DNA from: Amycolatopsis nivea
GTDB taxonomy: Bacteria; Actinomycetota; Actinomycetes; Mycobacteriales; Pseudonocardiaceae
Assembly: GCF_004522235.1 (NCBI RefSeq)
Contig: NZ_SDLT01000061.1
Coordinates: 1 to 35,560 of the forward strand
Length of the DNA stretch: 35,560 nucleotides
Direction of reading: 5' to 3'
The position numbers and the translations under genes are program-made. The notes under the pieces were generated by a model. That model worked only from the letters and a program-made list of their open reading frames with translations, did no database searches and was not told the origin of the DNA. Every line of letters begins with the position of its first letter. Positions within the stretch are counted from its first letter, which is position 1. Below, one piece after another: positions 15,414-23,413 of this stretch.

Positions 15414-16439
15414 TCAAGCGAATTGGGAGAGTAAGCGCAGGTCGGCGCTGTGCATCAGCCGGACGTCGTCGATGCCGTAGCGCATCATCGCCAGCCGGTC
15501 GAGGCCGACGTTCAGATAGCAGCCGGACCACCGCGCCGGGTCGAGTCCGGCGGCCAGCAGCACGTTCGGATGCGGGCTGCCGCCGGGCATCACCTCGAGC
15601 CAGCCGGTCCGTCCGCAGGTCCGGCAGCCGCGTCCGGAGCACACCCGGCAGAGCATGTCGATCTCGAAACCTGGTTCTACGAAAGGGAAGTACCCGGCAC
15701 GCATCCGGGTCCGCACCGGTTCGCCGAACACCGTGCCGAGAATGGTGTCGACGAGGAACCGGGCGGTGGCGAGCGGGACGGTTTCGTCCACCACCAGCAC
15801 CTCGTACTGGAAGAACGCGCGCTCGTGCCGGGCGTCGGTGCTTTCGTTGCGGTAAACCCGGCCTGGATAGGCGATCCGGACCGGCGGTTCGTGCGCGCTC
15901 AGGTATCGGACGCTCGCGCCGGTCAGGTGCGGGCGCAGGCAGCGGCCGTCGGCCAACCAGTAGGTGTCCATGCTTTCGCGCGCCGGATGGTCGGCGGGGA
16001 AGTTCAGCCGGTCGAATTCCATTTCCGCGGAGCTGATTTCCGGGCCTTCGACGATCGCGAAGTTCAGCGCGCGGAAGGCGTCGTCGAGGTCGTATCTGAG
16101 CTGGGTGACCGGGTGCAGTCCGGCGGTCGGCGGCGGGAGGCCGGGGATGGTGGGGTCGAGCGGACGGTCTAGCGCGGTTTCCGCGGCGAGCTTTTCCTCC
16201 AGAGCTGCGGTAATGCGCTGGTGTGCCTTGGAAAGCGCGAGGCCGAGCTGCTTTCGGGCGGCTGGGTCGCAGCGGCCGAGCTCGCGACGGACGGCGGCGA
16301 GCGGGCTGGACTTGCCGAGGATGGAACGGCGCACGTCAGCGACGGCGGCCGGAGTGCTGGCCTGGGCGAGATCGGCGAGCGCGACCTCGGTCAGCGCGGT
16401 GATCCGGCGCAGCATCGAGACGGGGTCAAGGGGGTCCAC
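15414..16439 (-). CDS. Atypical phenylalanyl-tRNA synthetase alpha-like subunit
   Basis: A 341-residue class II synthetase subunit, expected to activate an amino acid with its beta partner. An N-terminal helical arm is followed by the catalytic core: VYRNESTDARHERAFFQYE (motif 2), YFPFVEPGFEID (FPF of the Phe pocket) and GLDRLAMMRYGIDD (motif 3). Four cysteines (264, 267, 272, 275) in CRVCSGRGC form a possible zinc knuckle absent from E. coli PheS but present in some Firmicutes and other lineages. The pocket keeps His171, Gln211 and Glu213, but SGCYLNVG stands where E. coli has SGFAFGMG, so Ala294 becomes Tyr308. The start is GTG with GGCAGGA upstream. Possibly acquired by transfer; a leader with hairpins precedes it. 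Confidence 0.87.
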   Translation of the reverse strand: MDPLDPVSMLRRITALTEVALADLAQASTPAAVADVRRSILGKSSPLAAVRRELGRCDPAARKQLGLALSKAHQRITAALEEKLAAETALDRPLDPTIPGLPPPTAGLHPVTQLRYDLDDAFRALNFAIVEGPEISSAEMEFDRLNFPADHPARESMDTYWLADGRCLRPHLTGASVRYLSAHEPPVRIAYPGRVYRNESTDARHERAFFQYEVLVVDETVPLATARFLVDTILGTVFGEPVRTRMRAGYFPFVEPGFEIDMLCRVCSGRGCRTCGRTGWLEVMPGGSPHPNVLLAAGLDPARWSGCYLNVGLDRLAMMRYGIDDVRLMHSADLRLLSQFA

Positions 16440-16458
16440 GGGTTCCTGCCTTCGGGTC

Positions 16459-16558
16459 GTGAAGTGCTGGACTTCACCCCCGGGCAGTGTGGGGAGACGC
16501 GGACGTCAGCGGGCGGAACCCGGCGCGCACGCGCAGCCCCCGGGCACTCCCCGGGGGC
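16459..16558 (-). promoter_or_regulatory. pheS leader with hairpins and competing repeats
   Basis: Two perfect hairpins lie in the leader: a 9-bp stem GCCCCCGGG/CCCGGGGGC (16536-16558) and a 7-bp stem GTGAAGT/ACTTCAC (16459-16477), the latter 20 bp before the start codon. On the minus strand TGCCCGGGGG occurs twice (around 16540-16549 and 16476-16485), so the upstream GCCCCCGGG could pair with either copy. That arrangement would allow an attenuation-type switch. There is no T-run after the hairpins, so control of translation is likelier than termination. Confidence 0.4.
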
Positions 16559-16580
16559 GAAGAAATCGCTGTGCACGCAT
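16506..16580 (-). CDS. Possible leader peptide before pheS
   Basis: A 24-codon ORF, reading MRAQRFLRPRGVPGGCACAP then GSAR, ends 66 bp before the pheS start and runs through the 16536-16558 hairpin. It holds only one Phe codon. An overlapping frame starting with two ATGs reads MMSACVHSDFFAPG, with two adjacent Phe codons just before the hairpin, but does not stop before pheS. Neither has a strong ribosome-binding site, so both are tentative. Confidence 0.22.
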   Translation of the reverse strand: MRAQRFLRPRGVPGGCACAPGSAR

Positions 16581-16624
16581 GCGCTCATCATGGCACGCCA
16601 GCTGTCCGTCCGGCAAATGAAAAG

Positions 16625-16657
16625 CCCCTTGAGGGAATCAGCTTCCCTCAAGGGGCC
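16625..16657 (-). terminator. Strong intrinsic terminator after hpnH
   Basis: A perfect 14-bp stem, GCCCCTTGAGGGAA with TTCCCTCAAGGGGC, has a 5-nt loop. On the minus strand it is followed by TTTTCATTT. It lies 15 bp after the hpnH stop and marks the end of the hopanoid operon, separating it from pheS-pheT. Confidence 0.93.
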
Positions 16658-16672
16658 TTCACGGGCTGCGGG

Positions 16673-17674
16673 TCAGTGGCCGACGGCGGCCCGGACGGAC
16701 TCTTTCAGCGAACCGAGCGTGGCGATCACCGCGGTGGGTTCGTAGCCGCAGTGCGCCATGCAGTTCGAGCAGCGCGGGTCCTTGCCGCGGCCGAAGTTCT
16801 CCCATTCGGTGGTTTCGATGAGTTCCCGGTAGGTCTCGGCGTAGCCGTCGTCCAGCAGGTAGCACGGACGCTGCCAGCCGAGCAGCGAATACGACGGGAT
16901 GCCCCACGGCGTGCATTCCAGGTCGCGTTTGCCCTCGAGGAAATCGAGGAACACCGGCGAATGGTTGAGCCGCCAGCGTTTCCGGTTGCCGCCGCCGAAA
17001 GCCTTCGCGAACAGTTCGCGGGTCTGCTGCACGCCGAGCCAGTGGTCCTGGTCCGGGGCCTTCTCGTACGCGTACCCCGGCGAGATTTGCATGTTGTCCA
17101 CGCCGAGGTCGTTCAGGTAGTCGAGCACGTCGATGACGTCCTGCGGGGTGTCCCCGGTGAAGAACGTCGTGTTCGTCATGACGCGGAAGCCCTTTTCCTT
17201 GGCGAGCTTGATCGCGTCGACCGCCGCCTGGAAACCGCCCTCCTTGCGCACCGACGCGTCGTGCCGGTCTTCGAGGCCGTCGATGTGCACCATCCACGCG
17301 AAATTGCGGTGCGGCTTGAATTTGTGGATGTGCTTGGGCAGCAGCAGGGCGTTGGTGCACAGGAAAATGATCTTGTTGCGGGCGAGCAGCTGCCGGGTGA
17401 TCTCGTCGATCTGCGGGTGCATCAGCGGTTCGCCGCCCGCGATCGACACCATCGGCGCGCCGCTCTCCTCGATCGCCCCGACCGCCTGCTCCACCGGCAT
17501 CCGCTGTTTCAGCAGGGTGTGCGGCTGCGCGATCTTGCCGCAGCCGCCGCATTTGAGATTGCACGCGAAGAGCGGTTCCAGCTCGACCAGGAGCGGGAAC
17601 TTCTCCTTGCGCATCAGCTTCTGCTTCATCAGGTAACCGCCCAGCCGAAGAGACTGGCGCAACGGCATGGCCAT
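16673..17674 (-). CDS. hpnH: Adenosyl-hopene transferase HpnH (radical SAM)
   Basis: A 333-residue radical SAM enzyme that joins the 5'-deoxyadenosyl group to hopene (diploptene), the first step of side-chain extension. The 4Fe-4S cluster cysteines are Cys38, Cys42 and Cys45 in CNLKCGGCGK, the spacing C-x3-C-x2-C. MVSIAGGEPLMHP is the SAM-binding GGE motif. The C-terminal CSNCMAHCGYEPTA is the family's extra cysteine block. Length and end match HpnH. The ATG lies 3 bp after the hpnG-ispH stop. It is the last gene of the operon, followed by a strong terminator. Confidence 0.95.
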   Translation of the reverse strand: MAMPLRQSLRLGGYLMKQKLMRKEKFPLLVELEPLFACNLKCGGCGKIAQPHTLLKQRMPVEQAVGAIEESGAPMVSIAGGEPLMHPQIDEITRQLLARNKIIFLCTNALLLPKHIHKFKPHRNFAWMVHIDGLEDRHDASVRKEGGFQAAVDAIKLAKEKGFRVMTNTTFFTGDTPQDVIDVLDYLNDLGVDNMQISPGYAYEKAPDQDHWLGVQQTRELFAKAFGGGNRKRWRLNHSPVFLDFLEGKRDLECTPWGIPSYSLLGWQRPCYLLDDGYAETYRELIETTEWENFGRGKDPRCSNCMAHCGYEPTAVIATLGSLKESVRAAVGH

Positions 17675-17677
17675 CGC

Positions 17678-19147
17678 TCAGAGCACCTCCCGAGGTAGGG
17701 TGAACGTCATTTCTTCTTCTGTCAGCGCGTTTTCCGCGACGCTGACCGGACCCAATCCGCGAAGGGCCTCGACTGTTTCGGACACCAGACGCGGCGGCGC
17801 GGACGCGCCCGCGGTGAGCCCGATCCGCCCGGCCCCGGCGAGCCGGCGCAGGTCGACGTCGCCGCAGCCGTCCACGAGCACCGCCGGGGCGCCCTCCCGT
17901 TCGGAGACCTCCACGAGCCGCCGCGAGTTGGACGAGTTCCCGGAACCCACCACCAGCACCAGATCCACGTCGCGGGCGATCGCGCGCAAAGCCTGCTGCC
18001 GGTTGGTGGTGGCGTAACAGATGTCGTCCTTGCGCGGCGAGGAAAGGCCGGGGAATCGTTCGCGCAGCACGGACGCGATCTCTTCGGCCTCGTCGAGCGC
18101 CAGCGTGGTCTGCATGGTGTAGGCGGTTCGCGACGGGTCGCGCACGGTGACCGTCCGGGCGGCTGCGACATCGCCGACGACCACCACATTGTCGGGCGCT
18201 TCCCCGACCGTTCCTTCGACCTCCTCGTGCTCGGCATGTCCAATGAGAAACACAGTCTCGCCGCGACCGGTGTAACGGCGGACTTCGTTGTGCACCTTGG
18301 TAACCAACGGGCAGGTCGCGTCCACTACGGACAGCCCGCGATCCGCCGCGGCGCGCCGAACCGCCGGGGAGACTCCGTGGGCGGCGAACACCAGCGTCGC
18401 GCCTTCCGGAACTTCCTCCACCTCGTCCACGAACACCGCGCCGCGCCCCTGCAGTTGGTCCACGACGTGGGTGTTGTGCACGATCTGCCGACGCACGTAC
18501 ACCGGCGCGCCGTGCTTCTCCAGCGCGCGTTCGACAATCTCGATCGCCCGCTCCACCCCGGCACAGAACGATCGCGGACTTGCCAGCAACACCGTTCGCG
18601 GCCCCACGGCTTCAGCCCACGCAGTGATTGCGGGAGCGGCCCGGCGCAGACTCCGCAACCCGGCGAGTCCATTCGAGACCGTCGAAGGATGCAGCAGCGG
18701 CGCACCGACAGTGTCCACAATGGCGCGTACCACAGCGAACGGTTCACCGTCGGCCGCGAGCCACGCGGATTCCATGTCGACCGCCAGCGCACCACTGGAG
18801 GCCAGCGAAGCGCGTTCCTGCTCCCGCACCACGTGCGAACTGCCGACCACGGGTCCGAGATGGACAGTGAGCCCGAGACGGCGCAACGCACCCGCCAGCA
18901 ACGGCGCGGACCGCACCGGCACCACACCGGACGGACCGCGCACCTCGGTGGCGACCACCACATCCCCCGGCCGTACCGACGGGGTGAGCCCACCGCCGAT
19001 CCCCGCGACGATCCGCGGCCCGGACGGGAGCCGGGCCGCAGCGGCGGCGGCCCGGCGAGGCCCGAGTCCGGTGTGGACCGTCCGCGGACCGGGACCGCGC
19101 AGAGCGGCCTGCTCGATCCGCAACGGGGTGCAGACGATCGGGGTCAT
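17678..19147 (-). CDS. hpnG-ispH: HpnG nucleosidase/phosphorylase fused to IspH
   Basis: 489 residues with two enzymes in one chain. Residues 1-183 are an HpnG-like nucleoside phosphorylase domain (RIVAGIGGGLTPSVRPGDVV; the purine-site AVDMES at 122-127) that would release adenine from adenosylhopane. Residues 184-489 are a full-length IspH, which reduces HMBPP to IPP and DMAPP. It has all three 4Fe-4S cysteines: Cys195 (SFCAGVERAIEIVERAL), Cys279 (DATCPLVTKVHNEV) and Cys377 (DDICYATTNRQ), plus the GHAEHEEVEGTVGE active-site loop. There is no stop or frameshift at the junction, and both ends are intact. The ATG overlaps the shc stop. The fusion links precursor supply to hopanoid tailoring. 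Confidence 0.93.
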   Translation of the reverse strand: MTPIVCTPLRIEQAALRGPGPRTVHTGLGPRRAAAAAARLPSGPRIVAGIGGGLTPSVRPGDVVVATEVRGPSGVVPVRSAPLLAGALRRLGLTVHLGPVVGSSHVVREQERASLASSGALAVDMESAWLAADGEPFAVVRAIVDTVGAPLLHPSTVSNGLAGLRSLRRAAPAITAWAEAVGPRTVLLASPRSFCAGVERAIEIVERALEKHGAPVYVRRQIVHNTHVVDQLQGRGAVFVDEVEEVPEGATLVFAAHGVSPAVRRAAADRGLSVVDATCPLVTKVHNEVRRYTGRGETVFLIGHAEHEEVEGTVGEAPDNVVVVGDVAAARTVTVRDPSRTAYTMQTTLALDEAEEIASVLRERFPGLSSPRKDDICYATTNRQQALRAIARDVDLVLVVGSGNSSNSRRLVEVSEREGAPAVLVDGCGDVDLRRLAGAGRIGLTAGASAPPRLVSETVEALRGLGPVSVAENALTEEEMTFTLPREVL

Positions 19148-21048
19148 GACCCGCCCCGTACGTACCGGCCGAGCGCGGACAGCGGGAACACCACGCGATA
19201 CAGGTGATACGACAGGTAGAAGTCGCCGGGGAACCCGGTTCCGGTGTGCTTGTCCTCGTCCCAGCCGCCGTCCGGCCGCTGCCGTTCGACCAGCCACTGG
19301 ACGCCCCTCGTGACCACAGTGGACTCCCGCTCCCCGGCAGCCAGCAGCGCCAGCAACGCCCACGCGGTCTGCGACGGCGTCGAGTCGCCACGCCCAGCCC
19401 ACGCCCGGTCGTCGTAGGACCGCAGATCCTCGCCCCACCCGCCGTCGTCGTTCTGGTGCTCGGCCAGCCACTTCACCGCACGCCGGATCCGCGGGTCAGC
19501 ACCAGGGACGCCGGCCGCGACCAGCGCGGGCACCACCGCGCCCGTGCCGTACACGTAGTTCGCGCCCCAGCGGCCGAACCACGAGCCGTCCTCCTCCTGG
19601 TTGTCCCACAGCCACCGGATCCCGCGACGGCATTCGCGGCTGCCGGATTTCCCTTCCGCGGCCAGCATTTCGACCACGTGCGCGGTCACGTCCGCCGACG
19701 GGGGATCGATCACCGCGCCGAAATCGCAGAACGGCAGCCGGGTGGTCAGCACCTGCGTGTTGTCCGCGTCGAACGCGCCCCAGCCGCCGTCGCCGGACTG
19801 CATCCCCTCCAGCCACGCGACGCTCCGGTCGACCGCCTCGCGGATCCGCAGGTGGTCCGGTTTGCCCATCCGCCGCAGCGCGAGCACCACCTCGGCGGTG
19901 TCGTCGGTGTCCGGGTAGCCGTCGTTGGCGAACTCGAACGCGAACCCGCCCGGTTTCAGCGAGGGCCGCCGTACCGCCCAGTCGCCCGGCACCCGGATTT
20001 CCTCTCCCAGCATCCAGTCAGCGGCGCGCACCAGGGTTTGATCGCCGGGGGAGACGCCCGCGTCGAGCAGCGCGGTCATCGCCAACGCGGTGTCCCACAC
20101 CGGCGACTGGCACGCTTCGAGCCGGCGCACCCAGCCCTGTTCGGTCTTCTCGCGGATGGTGAACCCGTCGAGCCCGGCGATCCCGGCCTTGAGCGCGGGA
20201 TGGTCGAGCGAGTAGCCGAGCAGGTGCAGCGCGAGGATCGAGTACACCCACGGCGGCTGGATCCCGCCCCACGAACCGTCCGCTTCCTGCCGCGCGAGGA
20301 TCCACTCCGCGGCCTGTTTGATCGCTAGCTTCCGCACCGGGTTGAGCGGCAGCTTCGCGTAGGCGTGCAGCGCGGTGTCGAGGTTCTGGAACACGCCGTC
20401 CCAGGTCCACGGCGCACGCGTCTTCGGCGGACGCTTGCCGGTGCGCAGTTCGGCGACATCGAACGGCAGCTTCCGCACCGGGCGCAGGGTGCCGACGATG
20501 GTGAGCGGCACGATGGTCTGCCGCGCCCAGCAGGCGAAGTCGTAGACGTTGAGCGGGAACCACGACGGCAGGAAGATCAGCTCCGGCGGCAGGCTCGGCA
20601 GGTCGTCCCACGACCACTGGCCGACCATCGCGAGCCAGATCCGGGTGAACACCCGCGTCGCCTCGATCCCGCCCTGTTCGCGGATCCACTCGGCCGCCGT
20701 GGCCAGCCACGGGGCGTCCGCCGGATCGCCGGCCAGCCGGAGCGCGACCCACGCTTCGACGGTGGTGGACAGGTCGGCCGGGCCGTCCGGGAAGTTCGCC
20801 CAGGTGCCGTCGGCCCGCTGCTGCGAGCGGATCCAGCGCGCGGACTCCTCGGCGATCTGCGGGGTGAGGATGCCGAGGAAGTGCCGCAGCAGCAGGTCCT
20901 CGGCGTCCATCGTGACGTTGGTGGCGAGTTCGCCCTTCCACCATCCGGCGCGGTCCTGCTCGCGGCGCAGGAACTCGACGGCCGCCGCGACAGTGTCGGC
21001 GGCGGTGCGGGCGGCGGGCGCGGACGTGCGGGGGACGGTCTGGGTCAT
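19144..21048 (-). CDS. shc: Squalene-hopene cyclase
   Basis: A 634-residue monotopic membrane cyclase that turns squalene into hopene and hopanol. The protonating motif DTDDTAE (residues 380-386) matches D-x-D-D-T-A, with Asp382 as the expected general acid. QW repeats are spread through the protein (for example QEADGSWGG, QSGDGGWGA, QEEDGSWFG, QNDDGGWGE, QRPDGGWDE). The N-terminal FLRREQDRAGWWKGEL is typical. Length is normal for the family. The start at 21048 shares one base with the synthase stop (TGATG) and the stop overlaps the next ATG, so translation is coupled on both sides. Confidence 0.97.
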   Translation of the reverse strand: MTQTVPRTSAPAARTAADTVAAAVEFLRREQDRAGWWKGELATNVTMDAEDLLLRHFLGILTPQIAEESARWIRSQQRADGTWANFPDGPADLSTTVEAWVALRLAGDPADAPWLATAAEWIREQGGIEATRVFTRIWLAMVGQWSWDDLPSLPPELIFLPSWFPLNVYDFACWARQTIVPLTIVGTLRPVRKLPFDVAELRTGKRPPKTRAPWTWDGVFQNLDTALHAYAKLPLNPVRKLAIKQAAEWILARQEADGSWGGIQPPWVYSILALHLLGYSLDHPALKAGIAGLDGFTIREKTEQGWVRRLEACQSPVWDTALAMTALLDAGVSPGDQTLVRAADWMLGEEIRVPGDWAVRRPSLKPGGFAFEFANDGYPDTDDTAEVVLALRRMGKPDHLRIREAVDRSVAWLEGMQSGDGGWGAFDADNTQVLTTRLPFCDFGAVIDPPSADVTAHVVEMLAAEGKSGSRECRRGIRWLWDNQEEDGSWFGRWGANYVYGTGAVVPALVAAGVPGADPRIRRAVKWLAEHQNDDGGWGEDLRSYDDRAWAGRGDSTPSQTAWALLALLAAGERESTVVTRGVQWLVERQRPDGGWDEDKHTGTGFPGDFYLSYHLYRVVFPLSALGRYVRGGS

Positions 21049-22079
21049 CACGCTTCCCTTCCGGCGATGAAACGGGCGATCGAGACGAGGTCCTCGCGCG
21101 GGCCTTGCGGAATGGCGGCCAGCGCTTGCTCCGCGGCGGCGACGTGCCGGGCCGCTTCCGCGGTGGCCCACTCGCGGCCGCCCGCGTCGTCCACCAGCGC
21201 GGCGATCCGCGCGAGGTCGGTGTCGTCGTCTCCGGCGAGCCACTCCGCCAGCCGGCGGCCCGCCGCTCCGCCGTGTGTGGTCGCGTAGGTGATCGGCAGC
21301 GACTTCTTGCGCGCCCGCAGGTCGGAGTACACCGATTTCCCGGTGACCGCCGGATCGCCCCAGATGCCGAGCACGTCGTCGACGAGCTGGAACGCGAGGC
21401 CGATCTCCTCGCCGAACACCGCCAGCGCGTCGACCATCTCGGCGGGCGCACCGGCGAGCACGGCCCCGATCGCGGCGCTGGCGGACAGCAGCGCGCCGGT
21501 TTTCCCGGCGGCCATCGTCACGCATTCGGCGAGCACGACGTCGTCGCGCTGCTCGAACGCGACGTCCAGGAACTGGCCGTGGATGAGCCGTCGCGTGGTC
21601 TCGGTGAGCAGCCGGCCGGCCGCGACCGCGTTCGGGGAACCGCTGTCCAGCACCACTTCCTGCGCGAGCGCGAGCATCGCGTCCCCGGTCAGGATCGCGC
21701 TCGCGGACCCCCACAGCGCCCACACCGTCGGCCTGTGCCTGCGCTCGGTGTCGCCGTCCATCAGATCGTCGTGGACGAGCGAGAAGTTGTGCACCAGTTC
21801 CACCGCGACCGCGCCGGGCACGCCGACTTCCACCGGCGCTCCCGCGGCCCGCGCGGACACCAAGGCGAGCGCCGAACGCACGGCCTTGCCGCCGTTGCCC
21901 TGGACCGGCACGCCGTTCGGGTCGGTCCAGCCGAGGTGGTAGGCGCTGATCGCGCGGCTGGTGTCGTCCAGCCGGTCGACGGCGGCGCGCAACGCTGGCT
22001 GCACGACGTCCCGCGCGCTGCCGAGCACCGGCGGCACCGCTGAACGCGTTTTCTCGGCAGGAAACAGATTGGCGGTCAT
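21048..22079 (-). CDS. Polyprenyl diphosphate synthase (FPP/GGPP type)
   Basis: A 343-residue trans-prenyltransferase that condenses IPP with allylic diphosphates. The first Asp-rich motif is DDLMD (104-108). The second reads FQLVDDVLGIWGD (230-242), with Gly at the usual third Asp, a form common in actinobacterial synthases. Between shc and hpnE, its job is most simply to make farnesyl diphosphate for squalene; chain length cannot be proven from sequence, and the SCO6763-like synthase of Streptomyces clusters is the likely counterpart (from memory). Both ends overlap neighbouring genes. Confidence 0.92.
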   Translation of the reverse strand: MTANLFPAEKTRSAVPPVLGSARDVVQPALRAAVDRLDDTSRAISAYHLGWTDPNGVPVQGNGGKAVRSALALVSARAAGAPVEVGVPGAVAVELVHNFSLVHDDLMDGDTERRHRPTVWALWGSASAILTGDAMLALAQEVVLDSGSPNAVAAGRLLTETTRRLIHGQFLDVAFEQRDDVVLAECVTMAAGKTGALLSASAAIGAVLAGAPAEMVDALAVFGEEIGLAFQLVDDVLGIWGDPAVTGKSVYSDLRARKKSLPITYATTHGGAAGRRLAEWLAGDDDTDLARIAALVDDAGGREWATAEAARHVAAAEQALAAIPQGPREDLVSIARFIAGREA

Positions 22080-23413
22080 GCTCCGACTCCCTCCCTCTTA
22101 CCGTTGTGCTGAAGAAGGGCGGCGGCCGCGGCTGCGCCACTGCGCGCGGCACCCTCCATCGTGGCGGGCCATCCGGTCGCGGTCCACGCGCCCGCCAGGT
22201 ACAGCCCGGGCAGCGCGGTGTGCGCGGGCGGGCGCAGCGAGGCGGTGCCGGGACCGGGCCGGAACGTCGCGTGCCGCTCGCGGGTGACGAAAAAGTCGAG
22301 CACCTGCGCGCCGCGCGCCTCGGGCAGCAGCGCCAGCAGTTCGGGCAGCAACTGTTCGCGGAGTTTCGCGGTGGGCAGGTCGATCTGCGCGTCCGCGGCG
22401 GACAGCGACATCGCGAGGTATTGCCCGGAGTCCAAACCGGACTGCCGCGTTCGGTCGAACACCCACTGCACCGGCGTGCGCACACCCGCGACAAACGGTT
22501 CGTCGAGGACTTTCCGGTCGAGCACCACGTGCACGTTCACGATCGGCGAGCTGCCGAGCCCGCCGGACCAGCCCGGCGGCAGCCCGATCGCCCCGGCGGG
22601 GGCGAGCTGTTCGGTCACCGGCGGGGGAGTGGCGAGCACGACCTGGCTGAACTCCTCCTCGCCGCGATCGGTGACGACCCGCCAGCCTTCGCTGATCGCG
22701 CGCACCTTCGTGCCGAGCCGGACGTCCGCCCCCGCCTCGGTCAGCCGTTCGCGCGCCGGATCGCCGTGCAGTTCCCGCAACGGCACCAGCGACCAGCCGA
22801 TGTCGGCGGCGGCCGGGTCGGTGAGCAGCCCCTCCTGGAACACTGTCGCGGCGAGACTGAGCGACGCGTCGTCGGCCGTCGCGTTCAACGTTGCCACGCC
22901 GACCAGATCCCACAACGCTTCGATCGCCGCCGCGCTTTGTCCGTGCCGCCGCAGCCATTCCCCGAAGGACTGCCGGTCTGTGCGGTCCGCCTTCGGGTCC
23001 ACCCGGCGCAACGCGAGCGCGGCGAGCGCGAACCGGGCTCGGTCGAGCGGACGCAACGGGTCGTAGCGCAGCAGCGACGTGGCCAGGTGCAGTGGCGCGG
23101 GCAGGTCGTCGCGGCGCAGCCAGGTCGGCGCGGCCGCGCCCGGCAGGCGGATCGGGATTTCCAGGCGAGGCTGCAGCGTCACCCGGTCCGCGACGCCGAG
23201 CCGGTCCAGCAGCGCGCGATAAGCGGTGCAGCAGCGGAGGAACACGTGCTGTCCGTTGTCGACCCGCAGCTCGCCGCGAGCGAACGAATGCGTGAGCCCG
23301 CCCAGGTGCGGCCGCGCCTCGAACAGCGTCACCGGCCGCCCGGAGTCGGCGCAGGCGAGTGCGGCGGCGATGCCCGCGAGCCCGCCGCCGACCACCGCGA
23401 CCGGGGCGGTCAT
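22076..23413 (-). CDS. hpnE: Hydroxysqualene dehydroxylase HpnE
   Basis: A 445-residue FAD-dependent amine-oxidase-like enzyme that reduces hydroxysqualene to squalene, the last of the three HpnCDE steps. The dinucleotide-binding start is MTAPVAVVGGGLAGIAAAL, followed by the acidic FEARPHLGG for the FAD ribose. The C-terminal FAD motif LPGLYLAGAWTATGWPATME is present, and NGQHVFLRC is the family's active-site segment. The start overlaps the hpnD stop, and the stop overlaps the synthase ATG (both ATGA). Confidence 0.95.
   Translation of the reverse strand: MTAPVAVVGGGLAGIAAALACADSGRPVTLFEARPHLGGLTHSFARGELRVDNGQHVFLRCCTAYRALLDRLGVADRVTLQPRLEIPIRLPGAAAPTWLRRDDLPAPLHLATSLLRYDPLRPLDRARFALAALALRRVDPKADRTDRQSFGEWLRRHGQSAAAIEALWDLVGVATLNATADDASLSLAATVFQEGLLTDPAAADIGWSLVPLRELHGDPARERLTEAGADVRLGTKVRAISEGWRVVTDRGEEEFSQVVLATPPPVTEQLAPAGAIGLPPGWSGGLGSSPIVNVHVVLDRKVLDEPFVAGVRTPVQWVFDRTRQSGLDSGQYLAMSLSAADAQIDLPTAKLREQLLPELLALLPEARGAQVLDFFVTRERHATFRPGPGTASLRPPAHTALPGLYLAGAWTATGWPATMEGAARSGAAAAAALLQHNGKREGVGA

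Noticed and set aside
16391..16651. Minus-strand frame with two Phe codons considered as a full leader gene
   Set aside because: It runs past the pheS start without stopping and has no ribosome-binding site. It is mentioned only as part of the leader observation.
19144..22494. Very long open frame (over 1,100 codons) containing shc
   Set aside because: The portion upstream of 21048 is a shifted reading of the polyprenyl synthase and hpnE genes. Only the shc part has family motifs and a proper start at 21048.
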